The notes under the pieces are model-generated. The model ran no database searches, was not told where the DNA came from, and worked only from the letters and a program-made list of their open reading frames with translations. The translations under genes were made by a program, and so were the position numbers. A stretch of DNA of 64,000 nucleotides from positions 124,001-188,000 of the forward strand of contig NZ_DS499579.1 of NCBI RefSeq assembly GCF_000154465.1, given 5' to 3'. The first letter of the stretch is position 1. Each line of letters begins with the position of its first letter. This document shows positions 1 to 9,728 of the stretch, one piece after another. This DNA comes from Alistipes putredinis DSM 17216. GTDB taxonomy: Bacteria; Bacteroidota; Bacteroidia; Bacteroidales; Rikenellaceae.

Positions 1-2675
1 ATACGGTAGAGTTGGCCGACGGATATTCCCAACTTACGGTCAATGTCCGGAAGATCAATCCGCTGGTCAATGCCGTCTCTTCCGGGCTGCAGATCGCGGA
101 TGGGTCGCGGTTGCAGCTGCGAATCAATCCGGCGAACGACAAACTTTCGTTCGAAGCGGCTTCGGATTATATCGAGCGGGGCCGAATGTTGGTGACGCGT
201 CTGAATCTGGATGCTCATAACCGGGGCGACTCGCTCGTTTTCGCGGCTTCGACCAAGGATCTTTATCTGAATGGCTTCCATATGAGCCGTGTCGGAATGA
301 GCGGCGGTGCCAAGGATAACAAGCTGGAACTAATCACCGATTTCGCGGATACCCTCGACGATGTTTCCGGTCGGATCGGATTCCGTTCGGAATTCGCTCA
401 CGGGCGCGGGCCGGCAGGTAAGGGAATCGATCTCCGGTTGACTCCTTCGTACATCAGCCGGGGAGAAAAGACGTGGAATATCTATACGGACGGTATCACG
501 GCGGATACGTCGCGGATACGCATCGATCGTTTCCGAATGGTCAATGCCGGACAGCAACTGCTGCTCGACGGCGTCGCGTCGCGCCGTTTGCAGGATTCGG
601 TGCAATTAACGCTGCATAATTTCGAGCTGGCGCCTTTCTCGCAATTCACCTCCTCGATGGGCTACCGTGTGGACGGTCGTACCAATGGCTCTGCGACGAT
701 GAAAGCGGTACTCGGGGCGGGTGAGGTGCAGGCCGATATCGTCGTGGACAGTATTTCGATCAACGATCTCGCCGTTCCGGCGATCTGGCTGCGCTCCCGG
801 TGGGATTTCGTACAAAACCGTGCGGGTATTCTGGTGCAGCAGCGGGAAAATCTCGATACCCTCGTCCGGGGCTTTTACGCCCCTTCGCAAAAGCGTTATT
901 ATGCCCGGGCTACCCTCGATTCGGTAGAACTCTCGGCGCTCGATCCTTTGCTGAAGGGGGTGATCGAGAAGACGGGCGGCAATGCCGACGTCGATATCGC
1001 CCTGCGCGGCAGCGGCAAGGAGGCGACTCTTTCCGGACAGATCGCCGTGCGTGATTTCACCACGACGGTGGACTTCACGCAGGTGACTTATACGATGCCC
1101 CGGGCCGTGATCGAAGTTAGGAACAACCATTTGACCGCCGAAGGCGTGCCGCTGTACGATCCGGAGAAGAACGAGGGCCTTTTCTCGATCGACCTCAATC
1201 TGGAACATTTGTCCAATATCTCCTATTCGGTGAAAGTGCTGCCGAAAGAGTTGATGGTGCTCAATACCACTTCGAAGGATAACGACCTGTTCTACGGCCG
1301 GATTTTCGCTTCGGGTTCGGCGACGATCGCGGGCAGCAAGGGCGGTGTGAAAATGGACATCGTGGCTACCACCGAAGGCGATTCCGAATTTTATATGCCT
1401 CTGTCGGGACAGTCGAATGCGAAAACGGCCGATTTCGTTACGTTCGTCACCCCTGAACAGATCGATACGACCGACTATCTGGTGCGCAAGAAGCTGCTCT
1501 TCCAGCAGCAGGGGCGTAAAAAGGAAGCCGCAGGCAGCACGATGGATATTACGATGGCTCTCAATGTGCAGGACAATACCGCTTTCCAACTGGTGATCGA
1601 CCCGACGGTCGGCAGTGCCCTGAAAGGTCGTGGCAACGGTATGCTCAACCTGCATATCAATCCGGGTAACGGTATCTTCAATATGTACGGCGACTATACG
1701 CTCATCGAAGGCAGTTTTCTTTTCTCATTGCAGAATATCATTACTAAAAAATTCATCATCGAGAGCGGTTCGATGATTCAGTGGACGGGCGAGCCTGTCG
1801 ATGCGCGGCTCGACATCAATGCCGTCTATAAGCTCAAAACGTCGTTGCAGCCTCTGTTGAACACTGTAACCGCCTCTTCGGACGACGACCAGAGCGGTTC
1901 CCGGATTTCGGACCGTTCGGTGCCGGTTGATTGTAAGATCCATATCGGCGGTCGTTTGAGCAACCCGCAGTTGGATTTCAGCGTGGTCGTGCCCGTTACA
2001 GATATAGAAACGCAGGCTGCGGTGGCCAGCGTGCTCAATACGCAGGAAGCCCAGGCGCAGCAGTTCATTTCGCTGGTCGCACTGGGTACTTTCAGCAATT
2101 CCGGCAGTGCCAATATCGGTGCTTCTTCCGGTGTGGCAACGGGTCTGGAGATGCTTACCAACCAGCTTACCAACTGGTTTTCGACAGATGATTACCGGAT
2201 CATCCTGAACTACCGGGCAGGCTCCGAAATGACCGGTGACGAGGTGGATTTCGGCTTCTCCACCAATTTGATCAACAACCGTCTGCTGGTCGAGGTCGAA
2301 GGCAACTACATCATCGACAACAAACAGGCCGTAAGCAACAATGTTTCCAACTTCATGGGCGAAGCGCATGTGACGTGGCTGATCGACAAGTCGGGCAACC
2401 TGCGTCTGAAGGCGTTCACGCAGACCATCGATCGTTTCGACGAGAACCAGGGCCTGCAGGAAACCGGTATCGGGATCTCCTATAAGGAGGATTTCAATAA
2501 TTTCAAGGATCTGAAACAGCGTATTCGGGACCGCTTCACCAACAAGAAACGTCAGAAAAAGCGTCAGGCCCGCCGCGAGGAGCAGGCCCGGCGTGCGGCG
2601 GAAGAGGCCCAACGGCAGGAATTGCTTCTGCCGGAAGATCCGCCGGAGCCTGAATACGACTTGGAGCGGGATTGA
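1..2675 (+). CDS. tamB: TamB-family translocation/assembly protein, 5' end outside window
   Basis: C-terminal part (about 890 residues) of a TamB/DUF490-family protein. The family forms a long beta-rich periplasmic groove linking inner and outer membranes for lipid transport or outer-membrane protein assembly. The frame is open to the window edge, so the N-terminal membrane anchor is missing. What is visible is long beta-strand repeat sequence, a DUF490-like region over roughly the last 400 residues, and a charged Arg/Lys/Glu-rich tail. Bacteroidetes TamB proteins are usually well over 1000 residues, consistent with truncation by the window only. exbB follows 52 bp downstream. Confidence 0.85.
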   Translation, partial: TVELADGYSQLTVNVRKINPLVNAVSSGLQIADGSRLQLRINPANDKLSFEAASDYIERGRMLVTRLNLDAHNRGDSLVFAASTKDLYLNGFHMSRVGMSGGAKDNKLELITDFADTLDDVSGRIGFRSEFAHGRGPAGKGIDLRLTPSYISRGEKTWNIYTDGITADTSRIRIDRFRMVNAGQQLLLDGVASRRLQDSVQLTLHNFELAPFSQFTSSMGYRVDGRTNGSATMKAVLGAGEVQADIVVDSISINDLAVPAIWLRSRWDFVQNRAGILVQQRENLDTLVRGFYAPSQKRYYARATLDSVELSALDPLLKGVIEKTGGNADVDIALRGSGKEATLSGQIAVRDFTTTVDFTQVTYTMPRAVIEVRNNHLTAEGVPLYDPEKNEGLFSIDLNLEHLSNISYSVKVLPKELMVLNTTSKDNDLFYGRIFASGSATIAGSKGGVKMDIVATTEGDSEFYMPLSGQSNAKTADFVTFVTPEQIDTTDYLVRKKLLFQQQGRKKEAAGSTMDITMALNVQDNTAFQLVIDPTVGSALKGRGNGMLNLHINPGNGIFNMYGDYTLIEGSFLFSLQNIITKKFIIESGSMIQWTGEPVDARLDINAVYKLKTSLQPLLNTVTASSDDDQSGSRISDRSVPVDCKIHIGGRLSNPQLDFSVVVPVTDIETQAAVASVLNTQEAQAQQFISLVALGTFSNSGSANIGASSGVATGLEMLTNQLTNWFSTDDYRIILNYRAGSEMTGDEVDFGFSTNLINNRLLVEVEGNYIIDNKQAVSNNVSNFMGEAHVTWLIDKSGNLRLKAFTQTIDRFDENQGLQETGIGISYKEDFNNFKDLKQRIRDRFTNKKRQKKRQARREEQARRAAEEAQRQELLLPEDPPEPEYDLERD

Positions 2676-2727
2676 TACGGAAAAAGTAAAACTCGAATAA
2701 AATAAATTTAATTCACTCAAAAAGATT

Positions 2728-3402
2728 ATGATTAGTTTGTTGCAGACCGCAGATGCGGTCGTTGTCGCGGAGCAGACCCGCATGGGACTTTGGCAGTTGT
2801 TTATGAGCGGCGGATGGCTGATGTGGGTTTTGTTGATTCTGGGAGGACTCACGATCTTTATCTTCGTGGAGCGCTTCATGGCGATCCGTAAGGCGTCGGA
2901 GTTCGATATGAATTTCATGAACCGCATCCGAGATTATATTTTGGACGGCAAGGTCGCTGCTGCGGTCGATCTTTGCCGCAAGACCAATACGCCGATCGCC
3001 CGTATGATCGAAAAGGGTATCGGCCGGATCGGTCGTCCGATGAGTGACGTGCAGTCGGCCATCGAGAACGTGGCGAACCTCGAAGTGTCGAAGCTCGAAA
3101 CCAACCTGCCGATCCTGGCGACCATCGCCGGCGGCGCCCCGATGATCGGTTTTCTCGGTACGGTGGTCGGCATGGTGCAGACTTTTATGGATATGGCCGC
3201 TGCGGGCGGTACGGTCGATATGTCGCTCCTTTCGAGCGGTATGTACGTGGCGATGATCACGACGGTCGGCGGTCTGCTGGTCGGTATTCCGGCCTACTTC
3301 GGTTATAACTACCTGGTGGCCCGCATCGAGAAGCTCGTTTTCCGGATGGAGGCCAACTCGATCGCCTTTATGGATATTCTGAATCAACCCGTTCAAAAGT
3401 AA
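2728..3402 (+). CDS. exbB: ExbB/TolQ-type proton channel subunit
   Basis: 224 residues, MotA/TolQ/ExbB family. Three membrane segments are visible, at about 28-50, 123-150 and 165-190. The last two carry the small-residue and Gly-rich stretches (GGAPMIGFLGTVVGMVQTF, TTVGGLLVGIPAYF) that line the ExbB channel. It powers TonB using the proton gradient together with ExbD. exbD begins 6 bp downstream and tonB follows, so this is one energising operon, likely serving the TonB-dependent receptors in this window and elsewhere. Confidence 0.93.
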   Translation: MISLLQTADAVVVAEQTRMGLWQLFMSGGWLMWVLLILGGLTIFIFVERFMAIRKASEFDMNFMNRIRDYILDGKVAAAVDLCRKTNTPIARMIEKGIGRIGRPMSDVQSAIENVANLEVSKLETNLPILATIAGGAPMIGFLGTVVGMVQTFMDMAAAGGTVDMSLLSSGMYVAMITTVGGLLVGIPAYFGYNYLVARIEKLVFRMEANSIAFMDILNQPVQK

Positions 3403-3408
3403 TCTGTT

Positions 3409-3813
3409 ATGGCAATCAAACGCGGATCCAAGGTCGATAAGTCGTTTTCGTCGGCTTCGATGACCGATCTGATCTTCCTGTTGCTGCTGTTCATGCTGAT
3501 CGCTACGACGCTCATCAACCCCAATGCCATCAAGCTGATTCTGCCGAAAAGTTCGAATCAGTTGAAGGACAAGGCGATGACGACGATTTCGATCCAGGAT
3601 ACGGGACATGGATACAGGTATTATGTCGAGACGGAAAACGTCGGCTCGCGCGAGGGCGTGGAGAAAGCCCTCAAGTCCCGGCTGGCGGGACAGGAGAACC
3701 CTACCGTTTCGCTGCATTGCGACAAGTCGGTGGCTTTCGACGAAGTGGTGGCCATGATGCGCATGGCCAAGGCCAACAATTTTACGCTCATCGCGGCTAC
3801 CTCGCCCGAATAG
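3409..3813 (+). CDS. exbD: ExbD/TolR-type biopolymer transport protein
   Basis: 134 residues with the ExbD layout: short cytoplasmic N-terminus, a single membrane helix at about 20-38, then a periplasmic domain. Asp20 at the start of the helix (in MTDLIFLLLLF) matches the conserved protonatable aspartate of ExbD/TolR. It lies 6 bp after exbB and 53 bp before tonB, and would form the proton channel with ExbB. Confidence 0.93.
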   Translation: MAIKRGSKVDKSFSSASMTDLIFLLLLFMLIATTLINPNAIKLILPKSSNQLKDKAMTTISIQDTGHGYRYYVETENVGSREGVEKALKSRLAGQENPTVSLHCDKSVAFDEVVAMMRMAKANNFTLIAATSPE

Positions 3814-3866
3814 AGTGAAACCCGGGGAATGCCGCCCTGCGGTGTTTTCCTTGTGAGAATTGACCG

Positions 3867-4673
3867 ATGTATTATTACGATCCGAATAACGATAAATCGA
3901 ACGCGCGTCGTTGGGCGAGCCTCGCAGCTTTGCTTTATGCGCTGTCGATCGCGGCGGCTTTCCTGTTCGTGTCGTTCGATATGGGGCGGGACGAGCTGCT
4001 TCCCGGCGAAGGGTTGCTGATCGATTTCGGGACGACCGAAACCGGTCTGGGCGACCGGGACCTGTCGGCTACCGATGTGCAGGCACCGCCGCAGCAGGCG
4101 GCGGCCGAAGCGTCGCGGCAGCAGGTCGAGTACGTGACCAGCGAGCGGGAGGAGATCGCCGTGCAGACACCGCAGCCGGAGAAGAAACCCCGCGAGCGGG
4201 AGACTCCGGGACAAACTCCGCAGCGCAGCGACGCGCAGCAGCCTGCCGAACAACCCCGCACGGTAAACCGTCGGGCGCTCTTCCCGGGCCGCACGGCGGG
4301 GAGCACTTCCACGTCGGAGGGGCCTGCTGCGGGCGAGGGTAACGCCGGGGACCTTTCGGGGGCGCCGGAAGGCAGTCACGACGGCACGGGCCAGAGCGAT
4401 TCGGGCATTGCCTACGACCTTTCGGGGCGCTCGGTGGTGGGAAAGCTGCCCAAGCCTTCCTATCCGGGCAATGAGTCCGGCAAGGTCGTCGTCGATGTGA
4501 CTGTCGATGCTTCCGGTCGGGTGACATACGCCTCCTATCGGGCGCAGGGATCGACGACCAACAGCAAGCGGCTGGTCGATGCGGCGGTCGAAGCGGCCCG
4601 CAAAGCTCGGTTTTCATCCAGCGAGAGTTTGATGCAGACCGGAACGATTACCTATGTCTTTACGTTGGAATAG
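3867..4673 (+). CDS. tonB: TonB-family energy transducer
   Basis: 268 residues: N-terminal membrane anchor at about 17-36, a Pro/Gln/Glu-rich periplasmic spacer at about 60-150, a Gly/Ser-rich stretch, and a C-terminal TonB domain over the last 80 residues (YPGNESGKVVVDVTVDASG onward). It spans the periplasm and transmits energy from ExbBD to outer-membrane receptors, plausibly including BtuB at 38.8-40.9 kb. The start is the ATG giving MYYYDPNN, directly ahead of the anchor helix. Confidence 0.9.
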   Translation: MYYYDPNNDKSNARRWASLAALLYALSIAAAFLFVSFDMGRDELLPGEGLLIDFGTTETGLGDRDLSATDVQAPPQQAAAEASRQQVEYVTSEREEIAVQTPQPEKKPRERETPGQTPQRSDAQQPAEQPRTVNRRALFPGRTAGSTSTSEGPAAGEGNAGDLSGAPEGSHDGTGQSDSGIAYDLSGRSVVGKLPKPSYPGNESGKVVVDVTVDASGRVTYASYRAQGSTTNSKRLVDAAVEAARKARFSSSESLMQTGTITYVFTLE

Positions 4674-4751
4674 ATTGGAATGCGCTGCCAATCCGGTTTG
4701 CCGTGCGACGTTGCACCGCATCGACTGAAGGCGCGATAACAGCAGCGGACG

Positions 4752-5168
4752 ATGGCTGCGAAAACGACACGAATGATACGTACGATATTATTGATTGCGG
4801 CTTCGTGCCTTGCATGGCTCGGGGCCGGCGCCCAGCAATACGAGGGAGCGCACCTGAAATTCGAGAGTTCGTTCCATAATTTCGGGAGCGTACCCCGTTG
4901 GGGCGGCGATCTGGTTTGGGAGTTCGAATATACGAACGACGGCTCTGCTCCGTTAGTAATAGTAAGGGCGCAGACTACCTGCTCGTGCCTGAAGGTGAGC
5001 CACTCCAAGCGCCCTCTCGCACCGGGCGAAACTGCTGTGATCCGTGTGGTCTATGAACCGCATAAGAACGAACCGGGCACTTTCAGCAAGGTGATCCAGA
5101 TCTATTCCAATTCGGTTTCGGGGCGGGAGCTGATTACCGTTTGCGGGAACTCTCTGGATACCGAATGA
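4752..5168 (+). CDS. DUF1573 family secreted protein
   Basis: 138 residues. N-terminal signal peptide ending near GAGAQ, then one Ig-like beta domain of the DUF1573 type, with the typical FxFxNxGxxPLVI pattern, a TTCSCL motif and a GETAVIRVVYEP strand. Such proteins are common in Bacteroidetes and probably periplasmic or surface-linked; their function is unknown. An alternative start is Met8. It may be cotranscribed with tonB, 78 bp upstream. Confidence 0.8.
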   Translation: MAAKTTRMIRTILLIAASCLAWLGAGAQQYEGAHLKFESSFHNFGSVPRWGGDLVWEFEYTNDGSAPLVIVRAQTTCSCLKVSHSKRPLAPGETAVIRVVYEPHKNEPGTFSKVIQIYSNSVSGRELITVCGNSLDTE

Positions 5169-5355
5169 TCCGGTGCCGGAAAGGGGTACGTCCCGGAAGC
5201 GATCGATAGAAGGGGCGCTTTGATAGGGGCGGTTTCGAGAAGATGTCAAAATGGGATCGGATGTTCGCGTGAACACCGTAAAATAGTTCGACGTATGCCG
5301 TTTTGACGATAACCGCCCGGTTTGTAATTCCGATTGCGTCGAACCTGTATTGCTT

Positions 5356-6675
5356 ATGGAACTGTTATTTACGAACTGTACGATTCTGCCCATGACGGCA
5401 GAGAAGGAGCCCCGGACTTTCACGGGGGCGGTCGGCGTGGCGGATCGCCGTCTGGCGCTGGTCAGCGACGATCCCCGGCGGATCGAAGCGTTCCGGCGGG
5501 AGCATCCCGGGGTGCGGGAGATCGACGGCACGGGCAAGGTGCTCATGCCGGGACTGATCAATACCCACTGCCACGTGGCGATGACCCTCCAGCGGGGCTA
5601 TGCCGACGACATCGCCCTGATGAAGTGGCTGCACGAATATATCTGGCCTTTCGAGGCACAGCAAACCCCGGACGAAATCGTACTGGGAGCCGAAATGGGT
5701 ATTGTCGAAATGTTGCTGGGCGGCGTCACGACGTTCGTCGATATGTACTGGCACGAAAACCGTATCGCCGAGGCCGTGCGGCGGCTCGGCATCCGGGCCA
5801 TGCTCGGAGCGAGCTACTTGGATACGAGTTGGGAGGCTTTTGCCGACGATGTGGAGCGGATGATCGCCACCACGGGCGACTGCGACCGCATCCGGTTGGC
5901 CGTGGCGCCCCATTCGCCCTATACCTGTTCGCCGGAGTCGTTGCAGCGGGGCAAGGAGCTGGCACGCCGCCACGGACTCTGGTTCATGACCCATATTTCC
6001 GAAACCGAAGACGAGGTGCGTATCGTGCGGGAGCGTTACGGTACTACTTCTGTCCGGCATCTCGATACCCTCGGTATTCTCGACGACCGGACGATCGGTG
6101 CGCATTGCGTTCACGTCGATGACGGGGATATCCGCATCCTGCGGGAGCGCGGAGTGGCCGTGTCGCACAACCCCCAGAGCAACATGAAAATTTCGAGCGG
6201 TATCGCCCCGATCGCCCGGATGCATAGCGAAGGGGTGCTTTGCACGATTGGCACGGACGGTACCTGTTCGAACAACGACCTGGATATGTGGGACGAGATG
6301 CGTACCGCATCGTTCTTGCAGAAAGTAGCGACGATGGATCCCTGCGTGCTGCCTGCCTATGAAATTCTGAAAATGGCGACCGTCAATGCGGCCCGTGCGA
6401 TCGGTCATGCCGGCGAGTTGGGCGTTATTAAGGAGGGTGCGCTGGCGGATTTCATTCTGATCGATGCGGTGAAGCCGCACCTTATGCCGGTATATAATAT
6501 GGTGGCGAACCTGATCTACTGCGGCAAGGCTGCCGACGTGGATACCGTCGTGGTGAACGGCGAGATCGTCGTCGAGGGCCGCCGGATCGAGGGCGTCGAT
6601 CTGTCGAACCTTTGCTTCCAGGTGCAGCATACGGCCGAGGACATTGCCCGCCGTACGGCCGCAGCGAAAAAGTAG
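5356..6675 (+). CDS. Amidohydrolase, MTA/SAH deaminase type
   Basis: 439 residues from the ATG giving MELLFTNCTILPM; an in-frame TTG lies two codons upstream. Metal-dependent amidohydrolase barrel: HxH motif in NTHCHVAMTL, metal His in FMTHISETEDE and GAHCVHVDD, and the catalytic Asp in IGTDGTCSNNDLDMWDEMR. This pattern matches the TrzN/AtzB/MtaD group, usually deaminases of S-adenosylhomocysteine or methylthioadenosine (adenosine to inosine form). The substrate is inferred by family only; guanine or other aminohydrolases share the motifs. It ends against a convergent terminator. Confidence 0.82.
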   Translation: MELLFTNCTILPMTAEKEPRTFTGAVGVADRRLALVSDDPRRIEAFRREHPGVREIDGTGKVLMPGLINTHCHVAMTLQRGYADDIALMKWLHEYIWPFEAQQTPDEIVLGAEMGIVEMLLGGVTTFVDMYWHENRIAEAVRRLGIRAMLGASYLDTSWEAFADDVERMIATTGDCDRIRLAVAPHSPYTCSPESLQRGKELARRHGLWFMTHISETEDEVRIVRERYGTTSVRHLDTLGILDDRTIGAHCVHVDDGDIRILRERGVAVSHNPQSNMKISSGIAPIARMHSEGVLCTIGTDGTCSNNDLDMWDEMRTASFLQKVATMDPCVLPAYEILKMATVNAARAIGHAGELGVIKEGALADFILIDAVKPHLMPVYNMVANLIYCGKAADVDTVVVNGEIVVEGRRIEGVDLSNLCFQVQHTAEDIARRTAAAKK

Positions 6676-6735
6676 GCTTTCAAGGTTGCCCGCAACTGAA
6701 TGAAAGGGCTGTTCGATAACTTCCCGAAATTGAAA

Positions 6736-6772
6736 ATCACCCCTGCCGGAGTTTATTCCGACGGGGGTGAAA
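6736..6772. terminator. Bidirectional hairpin terminator
   Basis: Imperfect inverted repeat (arms about 6737-6750 and 6757-6770, loop of 6) flanked by A-rich sequence on the left and A/T on the right. It lies between the convergent amidohydrolase and HAD genes, so it can serve both strands. Confidence 0.7.
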
Positions 6773-6826
6773 ACGTTAAAATAGGACTTGTCAGACAATC
6801 CCTCTGTTTCCCGGTATTTCGTCCGT

Positions 6827-7483
6827 TTATTCGAGCAGCAGCTCTTCCAGGTCGGGAATTGCGGGGAGGATGTAATCGGCTCCGGCCGCTTCCAGTTCCG
6901 CCCGGTCGCCGTAGCCGTAGAGAACTCCGGCGGAGTCGATGCCGACGGTTTTTGCACCGAGAATGTCGTATTTGCGGTCGCCGATCATTAAGGCGGTTCC
7001 GCGATCGGTGATGTTGCTCCCGGCCAGCACGTGAGCGATCACATCGGCCTTCGTCGGCAGCGAGCCGTCCAGTCCTGTGCCGCCGACGAAGGAGAAATAG
7101 GGGGCGATGCCGAAGTGGTCGAGGATCCGCTCGGCGAATACCCGGGGCTTCGACGTGGCGACGCAGAGCGTATATCCGCTGCTTGTGAGCGTGTCGAGCA
7201 GCTCGTCCATCCCGTCGTAGAGCCGGTTTTCGAAGATGCCTTTTTCGGTGAAATACTCCCGTGATACGGCTACGGCTTCGCTGGTCTGGCGGTCGTCGAA
7301 GCCGTAAAATGTCCGGAAGGACTCCGCGAACGGCGGTCCGATGAAGGGGCAGAGCTCGCGCAGGTCGCTCACTTCGATACCGAAATGCCGCAGGGCGTGT
7401 TGCACCGAACGGGTGATGCCCTCCATCGGGTCTGTGAGCGTGCCATCGAGGTCGAACAGGAGATGTCTGTATTTTTTCGTCAT
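6827..7483 (-). CDS. HAD phosphatase, phosphoglycolate phosphatase-like
   Basis: 218 residues. HAD motif I DLDGTLTDP at about 10-18 (nucleophile Asp and acid Asp), helical cap, motif II Thr/Ser in CVATSKPRVF with the motif III Lys, and motif IV MIGDRKYDILGA. Closest to the Gph/PGP subgroup, which dephosphorylates small phosphorylated metabolites such as 2-phosphoglycolate. It lies 129 bp downstream of glgB on the same strand and may be cotranscribed. Confidence 0.85.
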   Translation of the reverse strand: MTKKYRHLLFDLDGTLTDPMEGITRSVQHALRHFGIEVSDLRELCPFIGPPFAESFRTFYGFDDRQTSEAVAVSREYFTEKGIFENRLYDGMDELLDTLTSSGYTLCVATSKPRVFAERILDHFGIAPYFSFVGGTGLDGSLPTKADVIAHVLAGSNITDRGTALMIGDRKYDILGAKTVGIDSAGVLYGYGDRAELEAAGADYILPAIPDLEELLLE

Positions 7484-7612
7484 TGTATTGAATTTGTTGT
7501 CCGAAATCCCGCTCGGCAGCGGTGTATTGTCTGTCTTTTTGCGATTTTTTCTGTTTTCCGGGCATTATCCGGTATTTTTGGCCCCGTGCACGGCGCAGGG
7601 AGTGTGTCCGGA

Positions 7613-9637
7613 TCACTCTTCGCGAAGGAAGACCGTCGCCGTGCGCGAGGTGTTGTAGATGCGGATGCGGGGCAGCTCGTCCCCCTGCACGGGGTAGGAG
7701 AAATGCTGCCCCCGCATGTCGGTCCGCTCCGTGCCGCCGAAACGGCGCTCGTCGGTCGAGAGGATCGGGCGGTAACGGCCCGGAACCCGTACCCGTACTT
7801 CGTAATTGGGTATCGAGGCCGACGGATGCCAGTTGAATACGAACAGCAGGTCGCCGTGCGAAAAGGCCATCGTCTGATTCTGGGTGTCCATCTGTAAATT
7901 GTAAGGGTAGCCGTCGCGGAGTATGCCGTATTTTTTCACCAGGGCGATCATCGCCCGGTCGAACTCCCCGAGCTGGGCATAGCGCAGCAGCCCGTTGTCC
8001 GCGAGCGACCATTGGCGCCGGGCGTAGGCGTAGCTCCAGCCGTTGCCCTCGCGCGGAAAGTCGATCCATTCGGGATGTCCGAATTCGTTGCCCATGAAGT
8101 TGAGGTAGGCGTCCCCGCCCGCCGAGATCGTGACGAGCCGGATCATCTTGTGCAGTGCCATGCCTCGATCGATGACCGGACTTTGCGAGGCGCGGTCCAT
8201 GTGTTCGTACATCTCCTTTCCCATCAGCCGGAACGCGAGGGTCTGGTCGCCCACCAGCGCCTGGTCGTGCGATTCGGCATAGGCGACCGTCTTGATGCCG
8301 GGCAGACGGTCGGTCAGGACGTGCCAAATGGCGTGTATGTCCCACTTTTCGTCGGGTACCTCCTTGAGCTGTCGGATCCAGAAATCCGGAATGGCCATGC
8401 CCAGGCGGTAGTCGAAGCCGACGCCTCCGTCTGCGGTTGGAACCGCGATGCCCGGCATGCCGCTCACCTCCTCGGCGATCGTAACGGCCCGGGGACGGAA
8501 GTCGTGTACCAGCGTATTGGCCAGCGTAAGGTAGGTGAGGGCATGCTCGTTTACCCCTGCGTCGAAATATTGTTCCCTTCGGCTGAAATCGGTGTGTCCG
8601 TGATGATGATAAATCATCGAGGTCACCCCGTCGAACCGATAGCCGTCGAAATGAAACTCGTCGAGCCAGTATTTGACGTTCGAAAGCAGGAAGTGCCGCA
8701 CCTGTTCCTTGCCGTAATCGAAAGTTTTGGAGTCCCAGTAGGGCTGTTCGCCCGCCGTACCCGGTAGGGAGTATAGATGATCCGTACCGTCGAGCTCGTT
8801 GATCCCCTCGTTGAGGTTCTTCACGTAGTGGGCGTGCACCAGATCCATCACCACCGCAAGTCCCAGTTCGTGAGCCGTGCGCACGAGCGTCTTGAGCGCT
8901 TCGGGCGTGCCGAAGCGCGACGAAGGGGCGAAGAAGTTCGACACGTGGTAGCCGAACGATCCGTAATAGGGATGTTCGGCGATGCCCATCAACTGCACCG
9001 TATCGTAGCCCTCCTCCCGGATCCGGGGCAGGATCTTTTCGGTGAATTCCGCATAGCTGCCCACGCCTTCGCGTTCCTGGGCCATACCTACGTGGGCTTC
9101 GTAGATGAGTAACTCCTCGCTGCGGGCCGCAATGGGGCGGTCGCCCTGCCAGTCGAACGGGACCGGATTCCAGAACTGGGCGGTGAAATTCTTGGTTTTC
9201 TCATCCTGTACCACGCGGGTCGCATAGGCGGGGATGCGGTCGTGCCAGCCGTTGTCGCCGTGCACGTGGATTTTGTAGAGTGAGCCGTGCGTGAGCCGTT
9301 CGGCATACATCGCATCGGGCAGGAAAATACTCCACACCCCTTCCGGGTTTCTGTCGAGCCGCAGCGAAGTGCGCTGCCAGCCGTTGAAGTCGCCCAGCAG
9401 ATAAACGTCCTGCGCCCCGGGAAGCCATTCGCGGAACCACCAGCCTTCGAGCGCCTCGTCCCGCTGCCATCCGAAATAGCGATAGCCGTTGGCGTAATCG
9501 ACGATCGATCCGGCCGATTTTTCTATTTCCCGAAGTGCCCGCAGGTAGCTCTCGTGCCGGGCGGTCAGCTCTTTCTCGACCGGAAGCAGCCAGCCGTCCC
9601 GCTCGATCATCGGGAGCTTTTTCGTCGGATTTCCCAT
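7613..9637 (-). CDS. glgB: 1,4-alpha-glucan branching enzyme
   Basis: About 674 residues; cytoplasmic glycogen branching enzyme. N-terminal CBM48 at about 60-160 (WWFREWLPGAQDVYLLGDFNGW), then a GH13 barrel with conserved regions MDLVHAHYVKN, DGYRFDGVTSMIY (nucleophile Asp), IAEEVSGMP (acid Glu) and AESHDQALVGD, and a C-terminal beta domain. The Met at 9637 (MGNPTKKL) is preferred over the one at 9649, because a -7 box at 9658-9665 on this strand would leave almost no leader for the latter. It is transcribed divergently from the POT transporter. Confidence 0.93.
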   Translation of the reverse strand: MGNPTKKLPMIERDGWLLPVEKELTARHESYLRALREIEKSAGSIVDYANGYRYFGWQRDEALEGWWFREWLPGAQDVYLLGDFNGWQRTSLRLDRNPEGVWSIFLPDAMYAERLTHGSLYKIHVHGDNGWHDRIPAYATRVVQDEKTKNFTAQFWNPVPFDWQGDRPIAARSEELLIYEAHVGMAQEREGVGSYAEFTEKILPRIREEGYDTVQLMGIAEHPYYGSFGYHVSNFFAPSSRFGTPEALKTLVRTAHELGLAVVMDLVHAHYVKNLNEGINELDGTDHLYSLPGTAGEQPYWDSKTFDYGKEQVRHFLLSNVKYWLDEFHFDGYRFDGVTSMIYHHHGHTDFSRREQYFDAGVNEHALTYLTLANTLVHDFRPRAVTIAEEVSGMPGIAVPTADGGVGFDYRLGMAIPDFWIRQLKEVPDEKWDIHAIWHVLTDRLPGIKTVAYAESHDQALVGDQTLAFRLMGKEMYEHMDRASQSPVIDRGMALHKMIRLVTISAGGDAYLNFMGNEFGHPEWIDFPREGNGWSYAYARRQWSLADNGLLRYAQLGEFDRAMIALVKKYGILRDGYPYNLQMDTQNQTMAFSHGDLLFVFNWHPSASIPNYEVRVRVPGRYRPILSTDERRFGGTERTDMRGQHFSYPVQGDELPRIRIYNTSRTATVFLREE

Positions 9638-9657
9638 AAACTGGTTCATTATTATAA

Positions 9658-9686
9658 CAAAAATACGAAAAATAATTCTATCTTTG
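9658..9686. promoter_or_regulatory. Divergent Bacteroidetes -7 boxes
   Basis: Two TAnnTTTG boxes back to back: TATTTTTG on the minus strand (9658-9665) for glgB and TATCTTTG on the plus strand (9679-9686) for the POT transporter. A -33 TTTG is not obvious for either. The spacing implies shared upstream DNA. Confidence 0.6.
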
Positions 9687-9728
9687 TCCGCGAAACAAAA
9701 AACAGAAAAAATTCTAATTCAATCGCGT

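Noticed and set aside
5365..6957. 530-codon frame antisense to the amidohydrolase
   Set aside because: The amidohydrolase motifs on the plus strand are decisive; the antisense frame runs through the terminator and has no start signal.
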